Shown here piece by piece: positions 54,740-64,000 of a stretch of 64,000 nt of DNA. Each line of letters starts with the position of its first letter. The first letter of the stretch is position 1. The stretch is from positions 193,012,155-193,076,154 of the forward strand of contig OZ024743.1 of NCBI GenBank assembly GCA_964016885.1, written 5' to 3'. A model generated the notes under the pieces. It was not told the origin of the DNA and did no database searches. It was given only the letters and a program-made list of their open reading frames with translations. This stretch comes from Eledone cirrhosa (Eukaryota; Mollusca; Cephalopoda; Octopoda; Eledonidae). Made by a program: the position numbers and the translations under genes.

Positions 54740-54965
54740 CAACAACAATAATAATTTCTACTACAGTAATTTTGGGAGAAGGGAAAGTTGATTAAATTGA
54801 CTCCAGTGCATTACCGGTACTTTATTTTATTGGCCCCAGAAAGATGAAAGGTCAAGCTAACCTTGGCGGGATTTGAACTCAGAACGTAAAGGGCCGCAAC
54901 TCTATGCTATGAAGCATGTTGTCCGATGATCCACTGATACTGCCAATCTACTGCCCTAACAACAA
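54740..54965 (-). repeat. S1 SINE, nearly full length
   Basis: CCAGTGCATTACCGGTACTT, TTTTATTGGCCCCAGAAAGA, GGCGGGATTTGAACTCAGAA and CTGCCAATCTACTGCCCTAA. Confidence 0.85.
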
Positions 54966-54969
54966 CAGC

Positions 54970-55095
54970 AATAGTAATAATTTCTAATTTAGGCATAAGG
55001 CTTGCAATTTGTGGTGAGGAGAAAGTAGATTATATAGATTCCAATATTTGACTGGTGCTTTATTTTATCGACAAATGAAAGGCAAATTAGCCTCT
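54970..55095 (-). repeat. S1 SINE fragment
   Basis: TTTCTAATTTAGGCATAAGG, ACTGGTGCTTTATTTTATCG, ACAAATGAAAGGCAAATTAG. Confidence 0.7.
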
Positions 55096-55475
55096 GGTTC
55101 CTCCAATATATGCTAGTCCTGCAGATATCTGGCACTGGTTTACCTGTTTCTTTTTTGGTGAGTGGAAATGGGGATGTTGGCCATAGCCTCTCCAGTCTAC
55201 CTTAGTACAATCAATGGATAAGCAAGCTTAATGTGCTTATATTGATCCCTTCAAGCTGATAAGAAGGATCATGCAAAGATTCTTATCAAGAGGTGTTCAA
55301 GCTTGCATGTTATTGAATCTAGGTTATTCTATTTTCACTTAGTTGGCAACAAGGCTTGGGTCAGCATATAGACAGCTAATAGGTTGCTAAAGATAGTGCG
55401 GTTATGGGTCTTGTAAGTCATTTTGCTAACAGCTCCAACTTGTGCTGCTGTCATGCACCACAGACTGTTGTGAGC
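55096..55475. other. Unclassified spacer
   Basis: No gene or repeat partner recognised. Confidence 0.35.
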
Positions 55476-55479
55476 AATG

Positions 55480-55742
55480 GATAAAACACACCCAGCCCAC
55501 TCAGTAAAGAGGTAGTGGTGGTGCCATATTAAAGAACATCCAGTTCACCCTGTAAGGTGGTAGTGATGGTGTCATGATAAAATGCTCCCAGTACACACTA
55601 TAAAGTGATTGGTATTTGGAAGATCATCCATCTGTAGAAACCAAATGCAAAATGAAACTTATGAGTAAGATATGGTCATCTGACCTATCTAACCTGAGAA
55701 CATAACCCAAACAAGAATAGAAAATAGATGTTAAATGATAAT
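55480..55742 (+). repeat. S3 / L-B 3' end
   Basis: ACACCCAGCCCACTCAGTAA, AGGTGGTAGTGATGG, GTGATTGGTATTTGGAAGAT, CCATCTGTAGAAACC and a GATGTTAAATGATAATGAT end. Confidence 0.65.
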
Positions 55743-55870
55743 GATCTTCATCGCTTTCGAACTTTTAAAAATGTTTCTGAAGCTACTATTATAGTATTGG
55801 ATATGTAGTTATTGAATGGCAAGCTAGTGGATATTGTATTGTTATGTGCTCTATCCAGATATGTCATCCT

Positions 55871-56025
55871 GAGGTCATTTTCTCTTATTATGAATTTTTG
55901 GTAATGTTTTGCCATGTCTTTCCTGAGGTCATTTTCTCTTATGGATTTTTGGTAATGTTTTGCCATGTCTTTCCTGAGGTCATTTTCTCTTATTATGGAT
56001 TTTTGGTAATGTCTTCATGTCTTTG
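55871..56025. repeat. 54-bp minisatellite, three copies
   Basis: GAGGTCATTTTCTCTTATTA starts units at 55871, 55925 and 55976. Unit lengths are 54, 51 and about 50 bp. A three-base difference keeps frames open on both strands. Confidence 0.9.
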
Positions 56026-56089
56026 TAAAGAGTTACCTGATCCTTTTAAAATGTCAATAAGTCTTTCAAGGGAATGAACAAGGCTAATT

Positions 56090-56400
56090 TCGACTGAATC
56101 CGACAATAGAGGGGGTTAGCTCCCATGGAATGAGACGGGGGTGGATGGGGTGAGGAATGCGAGGATGAAGGCTGATAGAATTTTACGAAATCCTTTTTGT
56201 ATGTGGGTCCTCTGGTCACTCGGTGCATGGCCTTAAAATAATTTAGATTTAAATCTAAATGGTGACATTCTTTTTAAACAACCATCAATGTTAAATCTAC
56301 CATCAGATGGGCATGTAAAAGGAATGTATGGACCGCACAGGAATAGGAGGTTGGGAGCGAGCTAAAACAGAGAAATGTATTCTGTGTTTGTGGGGAAATG
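56090..56400. other. Unclassified spacer
   Basis: Moderately GC-rich (GGGGGTGGATGGGGTGAGG near 56137). No gene recognised. Confidence 0.35.
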
Positions 56401-56622
56401 TATGTAAGATGTTCAGATGAATGTTACAGTGTAAAACTGCAAAAATAGAACAGTGGTATACTAAAACATTGAAGAGAGGAAATTGAAACTGAAAAAGGAA
56501 TTCTGAGATGTACCAAAAACGAGGAAGTGTGTGTGAGATATTGAGATGGATGTAAATTCAATAAAAGTGCAAAAATAAAGCCGTGAGAAATTAAAATATT
56601 GAAACTGAAAAAAGAATTTTGG
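56400..56622. repeat. Two-copy tandem duplication, ~120 bp
   Basis: AAAATTGAAAC.. type block: TGCAAAAATAGAAC and TGAAACTGAAAAAGGAATTC in copy 1, TGCAAAAATAAAGCC and TTGAAACTGAAAAAAG in copy 2. Confidence 0.7.
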
Positions 56623-57085
56623 CTTTTTAGCTGCACCATACCTTGCTCAAATGAAACTATTTAGGTTGTGTTTTTTTACAGCTGGACACCCTTTCAAACA
56701 CCAACCACCTTTACAGTGTGGAACTGGGTGGTCCTGTTATGAGAGGAGTCTGGCTAGTGGCCATATTTGGGAGCTGGGTAGACCCATAATAAGGAAGATC
56801 TGGCCAGTTGGCTGCGTTGAACCCGTGTTTTTGGTGGGATTTCTACAGCTGCTGGATGCCTTTCCTAACACCAACCATATTTAGCATGGGACTGGGTGGT
56901 CACACATATGAGGCAAGTCTGGCCAGTTGGCTGCACCATACATTGTTCAAATGGAACTGTATTTTGGTTGGTTGGGAATTTTTACAACTGGAAGCCCTTC
57001 CTAACACCAACCACATTTACAGTGTGGAGCTGTGTATTTCCATTATAGGGAAGGTCTGATCAGACTCTGCCCATAACAGAACTGG
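56612..57085 (-). repeat. Second copy of the S3-derived array
   Basis: Follows the order of 51852-52305: TTTTTAGCTGCACCATACC, TACAGCTGGACACCCTTTC, CCTGTTATGAGAGGAGTCTG, ACAGCTGCTGGATGCCTTTC, CACACATATGAGGCAAGTCT and CAGACTCTGCCCATAACAGA. Confidence 0.85.
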
Positions 57086-57229
57086 AGGAAAAAATATATA
57101 TAATGTGTTTATGAAACGTGTTATGTGTGATTACGAATAAAATGTTAAACTGAAACTTTGATCTCTCACATCCTCTCATCCACCCCACCACTCCCATAAC
57201 AGCTAGTTTGCCTCCAATGTCACCTTCCC

Positions 57230-59460
57230 CCCACTGCCAGAGTCTTCTCCTCCCCATCTGAATCCTAATTCTAAGTTTGACTCCTCTGATGCTGCCAATT
57301 TACCACGAAACAGCACTCTCTGTTCCTGTACCAATTTATATCTAAGGACAATCACATGTCTCTCACACTATCACAGGAACTGGTTTAGCCTTACTAAGGG
57401 TCAATTTGAAAGTTTCTCAAACTGGATGTGTACTCAATGCCACTTCAGCTCCAATTCACTTTGCAGATCAGAAACTAGCTCTGACGTTCGTATTTCTGTT
57501 GATGATTTTGCCACTGCCCTCCAGGGCTTATCTAAGTTGAAACTCATTAATAGGATCCCAAAGAGAGTTCAAACCAGTTTCGCCTGTGCTTTCTTGTAGC
57601 TCCTGAAGAACGTCTGCCTATCCAATGACATGTTGGATTGGCAGAAACTATTCTTGTTTCCATTAGCCTCTCTCCATGTGTCCAACAAGAAATTCAGATC
57701 CCTCATATGTTCATTAAAACGGATTGAATCAACCCCAACTACTGCTCATTTCAGGTTGGTGATCAACTCAGTTCCAATCAATGGACGATCACCAAACTTA
57801 AAGAAGGCCATCAATGCCAAATTCAATGAATTTGACATTAAAAGGGGCTGTTCACCTCCTCTCCTCTTTGTCATCCCTTGCCCAGTGCATTACTGATTCA
57901 TTCAACCGATTGAGAGTGAAACATCCTCTGGCCCCTCCAGATGACCACTTACACAGACCCGATCCACCATGTTAATTGCAACCTGTCTTCACCCCAGCTA
58001 ACGTCAGGAAGACAATAATATCCTTTTCGGTGGGTTCTGGTGCAGGGATTGATGGTCTTCAACCTCAAGGATAGTATCACCTTGTTGGCCGGAGACGCTG
58101 GTCTAGAGCTCTTGGAGAACCTCAACCATTTTGTCAACCTGTTCTCATCCAAGAATGTCCTCCCTTATATTCGCCTCTTGTTCTTTGGGGCTTAACTGTT
58201 TGGCCTAACAAAGCCCAACAGTGACCTCTGCTCCATAGCAGTTGGGTGCAACGGCTCACTGAGAAAGCATGTTTTTGATTTCAGACAGCCTAACCACTGA
58301 ATTTTCCCCTATTCAGATAGGGTGGGTACCAAGCTGGGTTGTGAGGCTGCTGTTCACGCCACTAGAGCATTTACCAACTTGCTTTCTGAAACCCCCAAAG
58401 TCATCCTCAAGCTGGATCTGAGGAATGATTTCAATTCCATCAGTCAGAGTGTCATTCTCCGTTTAGTAATGGAGAGGGCCCCACAGTTTTACCACTTTGC
58501 TTGGCAAGGCTATTGGGAGCCTCCTACTTCACCTTCAGCAACCATTTCTTAATATGTGCCATAGGGTCCAACAGGGTGACCCGCTCGGACCTGCTCTTTT
58601 CACACTGAGCATTAATGACATCACCAAGATGGGAGGTGACCTGGATCTGAATGTCTGGTATCTGGATGATGCTTGGCGGTCCTCCAAACAAGGTCCTTGC
58701 AACTGTGAAGATGATGATTGAGGATCTGGGTCATTGGGGGCCTTCACATCAACAGTTCCAAATATGAGCTCTGGCTCCTCAACCACCCAGCTTCACATCA
58801 GCAGACTGTTGACCTGTTCACAGAGTCCTTCCCCTCAATCACAATTCCTCCCTCATCAGTGTGGTACTCCCTTGGAGCTCCAATTACAGACCAAGCCTTC
58901 AAGCCCATCTTTCTATCTAAGTTGGCTAACCATGAGCAACTTTTTAAAAACTTTGAAGTCATTGAGCCTTACCAAGGTTTTTTTTATACTTAGGAATTAT
59001 TTGTCAATCCCTAAGTTGTATTTCCTCAGAGTTAGTCCCTCTTACAAATTCTTGTCATCTCTCCAACACTTCAACGACCCCATATTCAGTGAACTTGAGG
59101 GTTTGGTCAATGTCCAATTCTCTCCAGAGTTCCGCAACAAAGGTGCCTTGCCCAAATGGTTTTGAGGTCTCTGCTGGTACAAATGCACATCTTTGTCCCT
59201 ACCTTGCTTTCTTTCCTCCATCCACACTTTCTCCCCTTTAGTGGGCGACATCCTCTCCTTCACAACTTGGATGAAGCTTTACTAGTGGGGAGAGCTGGGT
59301 TTGTCAGTCCCAGTTACTGATGAGGATAGACGGAAGCAGAGAGTATGGGATAATCTGTGTTCGAGGGAAAACTCTCTCTGATCTTTCCAATCAATATAGA
59401 AACTTATCTTATATGAAGTCCTCATACCAATCGTACAGTTTTAACATATAGAAAATCCCA
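57230..59460 (+). pseudogene. L-D retroelement, reverse transcriptase region
   Basis: Broken plus-strand frames of an RT protein. Early part: LSNDMLDWQKLFLFPLASLH (57630). RT palm: TKLGCEAAVHATRAFTNLLS (58326), motif A LKLDLRNDFNSISQSVIL (58410), motif B VQQGDPLGPALFTLSINDI (58567) and motif C VWYLDDA (58654), so the catalytic aspartates are still visible. Then SVWYSLGAPITDQAFKPIF (58857). Frameshifts near 58200, 58525 and 58690 and many stops inactivate it. The NDFNSI, QQGDPLGP and YLDD forms differ from L-A's FVDLEKAFDRV and YADD, so it is a separate lineage. It is split from its C-terminal part by an L-A insertion. Confidence 0.75.
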
Positions 59461-59465
59461 GCGTT

Positions 59466-59694
59466 TAGCACATGCTGTGGGTAAAGAAGTGCCAAGAAAT
59501 GCCAGTAGAAGGAAGACGCAGTAGAGAAAGACCACAAAAAACATGGGCGGAGGTGGTGAGAGTAGATCTCGGATAGCTGAAGCTCATGGAGGAGATGACG
59601 AAGGACCGTGACAAGTGGAGAGATGCTGTGCTGAATAGGATCTGTCCCACCCTTGCAAGCAGGGAAAAGCGGACGTAAAATGATGATGATGATG
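59466..59694 (+). mobile_element. L-A LINE 3' end inserted into L-D
   Basis: Starts WVKKCQEMPVEGRRS..., continues RPQKTWAEVVRVDLG, MTKDRDKWRDAVLNRI and ends CCCACCCTTGCAAGCAGGGA, CGGACGTAAAATGATGATGA. 5' truncated to about 230 bp. It has one of the best preserved L-A 3' ends in the window. Confidence 0.88.
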
Positions 59695-60545
59695 TTCTAG
59701 GTGCCACTTACTTTCTACAAGTGTAAAGTTCTCGGCATACTGGATTGATGTCCACCAATGTCCACATTGGTGGCCTTCTTAGTCAGGACGAGCTCCGCAT
59801 TTCCATTGCACACCGAGTGGGAGCCAACATCTGCTGGGGTTCTGAGATGTCGCTGTGGTAGGCCCCATGATTCTACAGGAGATCCATGGTTTGTCCTGCC
59901 ACCTGAATGCTGGTCGTTTTGCCCATCACATTGAGTTAAACCTGATCATTAAGCGGGCCCTACCACAGATAAATACCCCCTCAATTCTGGAGTCAGTTGA
60001 ATTATCCAGAAGTGATAGGAAGAAACCAGCCGGCCTTACCCTTTGTCCGTGGGTAAGAGGTTGGTGTCTCATCTGGGACTTCACAGTCAGTGACTCTTTT
60101 GCCCCCTCCCATATCACGGACGCCACGGTAAATATGGGGGTCACTTCTTCCGTTGCCGAATGGAATAAAATTCAGAAATACCTGAATTTATCTAGTAATT
60201 ATTTTTTTCCAGCCTGTAGCGTCTGATACGTTTGGTGGACTTGGGCTGCTAACAGCAAAGTTCTTGTCAGCACTGGCGTCTCGCCTAACTGAGGTGTCAG
60301 GTGATGCGTGTGAGGGTGCCTGGTTGTTTCAGCGCCTTAGCCTCGCCATCACCCATGGCAATGCTGCAAGCGTATTAGCTTGCTTCGAAGTGTTTAGTTA
60401 ACCTTTATGATGTGATGTGCGGCCGATTGTCGCACTTGGTGGTGAATTGATGGTCGTTTTTGTTACCCCTCTCTTTTATGCGTTTTATTTTTGTTTATCA
60501 ACATTATATTTGTAGTGTTATCTAAATTCAATAAACCTTAATTTG
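59695..60545 (+). pseudogene. L-D retroelement, C-terminal region and 3' UTR
   Basis: Resumes at TTCTAGGTGCCACTTACT. Reads VHIGGLLSQDELRISIAH in broken frame, then HLNAGRFAHHIELNLIIKRA, SRSDRKKPAGLTLCPWVRGW and CLIWDFTVSDSFAPSHI (59895-60115). Compared with the copy at 35300-36099, the PDG is replaced by PAG and WDVTV by WDFTV, so an acidic residue of the presumed nuclease-like motif is lost. The 3' UTR contains ATTCAATAAACCTTAA near 60525 (poly(A)-like signal) and ends at a TA tract. Confidence 0.75.
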
Positions 60546-60654
60546 ATTATATTAATCTTAATATATATATAATTTCGGAATTCGTTCCCGTTCATTTTCC
60601 GGATTGGCATTAAACTGGGGCTGGAAGCAGCTGTCCAAAGAATCCTTTCCTAAT

Positions 60655-60740
60655 TTAGGATGGTATGACGTGACTTGAAAGAAATTTGGCTGCTATTTCT
60701 AACAGGTCAAACAACCGCCTGGAGGTTTTTCACATATTCG
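60655..60740 (+). repeat. U1 interspersed repeat fragment
   Basis: GAAATTTGGCTGCTATTTCT followed by AACAGGTCAAACAACCGCC. Confidence 0.55.
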
Positions 60741-63700
60741 TCATTGTTATTGGTTTCAGCCAAAAATGTTCTTGTTGAAATTAATAATTTTTACAGGATA
60801 GGTGAGATTCTAAAAAGAAAAGGTTCAAACAAAATTACCATTGAAATCAAAAAGTTCAGCATTACACATTAGTCTTTTGTGTTGGGTCAACAAAACAATT
60901 AATATTAAATGAAGATCACAACAACAAACGAATTCGATGCAATTCTACGAGGAAAGATTTTAGTTGTCCAGCATAGAAAACACTTTATAAATAAAATAGG
61001 ACACTTTGTAGAATAATTATTTCAATGATTTTTTCCCTTTCCTTTTCAGTTTTTTCTTCGTCCTTCTTATTAGAATTTTAAAAAAAAGTATAAAGAGTAT
61101 TTTATTAAGTTTTAAATATATACATAAATAACATTACAAATATAATGTCGTTGATAATCACATATAACAAATACAATTAACCACAGCTAGGAACCTCACA
61201 AAAACAATGCACCAAAATATATGACAAGGGCGAAAGAAAGAACAGAAAAAAAATTAGATATGTTGTCTTTTCTCGCTTTGATTGTATACTTTTGTATATT
61301 ATATCTATAAAGTTCCATGAATTCTATTTTCATGTGAAACACCATGACAATAATACATTCTCCTTCGTTGGTCTCATTTTTTTTTTGTAGATAGCAACAC
61401 GTTGTGTGTGTCGCTGTTGACTGTAGCAAAGCTCCAGGAAAACACGTCTATACGAGACGGGTTTGAAAAGTATCTGAAGTCATTTTTTTATATATACATG
61501 AACCGTTTAGTAGATTTTGTTAACAAAGATGAAACTTTCGTTACATATACAAATTTTATTTAAAGATGAAAAACAATGCGTTTTCAGTTATATAATGCAA
61601 TTTTCATTTGTAATGAAATTTTTATCCTGCAAATAAAAATACTTAAGGCTTCGTGTATATTTTAAAAGCATGTGTATTACAAAAAACAAAGCATTTAGTA
61701 GATTTAGAAGTATCCCCACTTAAACGAAATTTATTCGTTTCAGTAATTCAAGAAAGCCAAGTTACTTTTTTGCCTTCCTCGTTTTCATTTTTAATTACGA
61801 ACGTAAACATCAAGACAACCCAGTTAATGGGTTTTCTTCATCCCACTGTAAAATACGAATACGGGTTATAAGCTGGTGGGGAATAACGTTCACCTACGAT
61901 CTATATTTTTGTCATTGTCTCATAATACTGCCACCCACCCATCGATACATCGTGATGCAACTTGTGTGTGCACTGCTATCCCAGAACAACTGTCATAATA
62001 TTTCCTAACATGGGGTAGAACAATTAGTTTCCCCTCTATGTATTATATAATGATGAATTCATCGGCTTTGGTAGAAATACAGCTCTCTCCTAACAACAAT
62101 AGAATATATGCTTCTGATCATCTCTCTATCGTATATGTGTGTGCGTACGAGTGTTGTTTGTGCAGATGTGTCCACGCACGCATATTTTATTAAATTATAA
62201 AATTACATGTATTTAGATTTGTTTTATTGACCTTGCTTATTAAAAAAGAAACATTGTCCTGTGTCAGTTTAATTTCGTTTCGTTCCTTTTTGCTCTGTTA
62301 ATTATTTACCTCCACCACCGGTTTTAACATAATCCACACCCAACACCGTTTCTCACTCCTACACTCCTAGTAGCTCGTTCCACAAGATTGTGTGAGTAAG
62401 TGACTACGACTGGCCGTTCTGGTTATTTTTCTTATCTTGACCGAACTGCCATCATGCTCGCCTTACAGTGTGCATCAAAAGGAATCAGCCAGGTTGGTTA
62501 AATATTACTCAGTCAGTTAATATACCAGTGAATAGTATTTCCTTGTCCAAGGTCAATTTGTGACAAGCCCTTCTCACATCGTCTTAGTTATTGATTGTAT
62601 TTAATGTTTTAGACTGTAGATATATATTTGTAATTTTAAAGTTCGAATAAGTGTGTATTAGCTAATTCTTTCCGAATAATTGTTTCTTTTTTCTTTAATA
62701 GTTTATGATTTTTTTTTTTAAATGATGTTTAAATGAGCCGGTGTTTTGTTTACAAATGTTTGCCCCTATTCACCTCTAAACACTCAGCATTGCTGTCACA
62801 GTTTTTATTTATATCTATAATTATATAACATCCTATTTTTTAATATTCATAAATCAAATGATCATAAAAGAAATCTTCCACACACTTTTTTCTTGTCTAA
62901 TTAAATGATTAACTTCTGCACAACCTGTTAATTACTCTTATGATGTCTCTAAGAACGTTTCAACACTTATTTGAAATGACCTCCAGCTTCCCACAAGTTA
63001 CCTATTAAAATGCAATCTTGCTTTGTAATGAAAATAATTTTACTTTGAATGACTTGTATTTTTAGAATATTAAAAGCTACTTAGCTTATAACTATATCTA
63101 TTGATTTATTATATAAATATACAAATGATCTTATTTGCCAAACCGACGTACAAACGCACCGATAATGGCAGTAATGTGATTAGTGATACTTTGGTAAAGG
63201 AGAAATGTTTTAGTTTTTCTTAAGAACTGTAATATTCCTTCTCTTAGCCCTTATTTCATGTAGGACTCGTCGGGGTGCCATACTGATATACGGTGGATCA
63301 AAACCGGATCGCATGTTCGTCGTGACAATTAATGTGACGATACTTTGCTTTACCAGTTACCTGAATAACAATCTTTAAAGATGATATAAAATGAATGAAT
63401 GTAAATATATAGTCCCGTTTGATTAAAGATTCAAATCTATTTTAGTATGTTTTATTTACAAGTTTTGTTATATTTGACCATTGTCTCTTAACGCAATTAA
63501 CTCAGTCGACTAAGTTAAAATATTATCAGGATTCAAAAGAAATCGATATCTGTTAGATTCTACTGTTTGATATTATTAGTGATTTGTAATATAGGAATCA
63601 GTTTCCAAACAGATGTGGAAATATTTTATGATGCTTATGACTTTCCCAAGGACGTTCTAATTATTATGATTAATTTAGAACAGACAACTTTTACTGCTCT

Positions 63701-63830
63701 AATTAACATTTTCATAGGGCTAGGAAGCGATAAATAAAATGCTACAATAATCTTCAAAGTATTCATTTTAACTCATTTTCTCCAAAAGCTTTACAACTCT
63801 CCAAAATCATATCTGTACCCTCTTATTATT
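60741..63830. other. Unique AT-rich DNA
   Basis: No repeat and no convincing exon. A slightly GC-richer patch lies at 62300-62480. Confidence 0.4.
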
Positions 63831-63832
63831 TC

Positions 63833-63943
63833 AAACCCCGCTGAGGTTGACTTTGCCTTTCATCCTTACGGGGTCGATAAAATAAAGTACCAGTAATACA
63901 CTGGGTAATTGCTGGCCTTGTGCCAAAAAGTAGAAACAATTAT
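63833..63943 (+). repeat. S1 SINE, 5' truncated
   Basis: CCCCGCTGAGGTTGACTTTG, CTTACGGGGTCGATAAAATA, AAGTACCAGTAATACACTGG and AAAGTAGAAACAATTATTT. Confidence 0.88.
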
Positions 63944-64000
63944 TTTCTAAATCGAGTCTAACCACCTGTTGTAACTTGTTTGCTTACACCTATTTACACT

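Noticed and set aside
61653..61871. 72-codon plus-strand frame in the unique right end
   Set aside because: No splice context, domain or repeat support; length is within chance for AT-rich DNA.
62454..62492. Possible first exon MLALQCASKGISQ
   Set aside because: ATG context is acceptable, but the donor (GTTGGT) is weak and no following exon was found.

Overview
This window looks like cephalopod (octopus-type) nuclear DNA. It is AT-rich, full of (TA)n, (CA)n and (ATG)n tracts, and packed with tRNA-derived SINEs, RTE-like LINE fragments ending in (ATG)n, a degraded Penelope-like element and many fold-back repeats. There is no prokaryotic, CRISPR, plastid or mitochondrial architecture, and no rRNA or functional tRNA gene was recognised.

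One host gene is visible. It runs on the minus strand and is too finely split to appear as an open reading frame. Four short exons (33343-33450, 10787-10849, 3424-3465, 117-235) have good splice signals and join in phase. They encode a start codon plus a complete PB1 domain most like that of the autophagy receptor NBR1. Introns are about 22.5, 7.3 and 3.2 kb, and the gene continues past the left edge. Most repeats in the left half lie inside these introns. The start codon has a strong context and an in-frame stop 30 bases upstream; a palindromic CRE (TGACGTCA) lies about 440 bp upstream.

Left to right. 1-3.2 kb: exon 4, old SINEs, and an RTE-like LINE whose 5' part is inverted against its 3' part (twin-priming signature). 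3.2-10.1 kb: exon 3, then several copies of RTE-like family L-A, including two tail-to-tail copies that both lack their 3' ends. 10.1-33.5 kb: exons 2 and 1 separated by AT-rich intron with SINEs, a nested SINE with a 16-bp target duplication, a 43-bp minisatellite, and palindromes set in TA tracts. 33.5-35.3 kb: upstream region of the gene. 35.3-46.4 kb: retroelement 3' ends, fold-back repeats, and a Penelope-like GIY-YIG remnant flanked by ~270-bp inverted repeats. 46.4-57.1 kb: SINEs, a 0.87-kb element with ~250-bp terminal inverted repeats, a duplicated tandem array and a 590-bp trinucleotide tract. 57.1-60.5 kb: a degenerate RT element (L-D) split by an L-A insertion. 60.5-64 kb: mostly unique AT-rich DNA.

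Naming used here: S1 = tRNA-derived SINE with GTCGATAAAATA body and GTAGAAACAATT tail; S2 = tRNA-derived SINE with a TGTGGTTAAG-type head; S3 = tRNA-derived SINE whose 3' tail is shared with LINE L-A; S4 = a further tRNA-like repeat; L-A, L-B, L-C = RTE-like LINE families; L-D = RT element with a C-terminal PDG...W-D region. Published octopus SINEs OR1/OR2 may correspond to some of these, but I cannot assign them from memory. No retroelement ORF is intact. I found no evidence of an undescribed enzymatic or defence system; the notable content is the hidden PB1 gene and the unusual density and architecture of inverted repeats.
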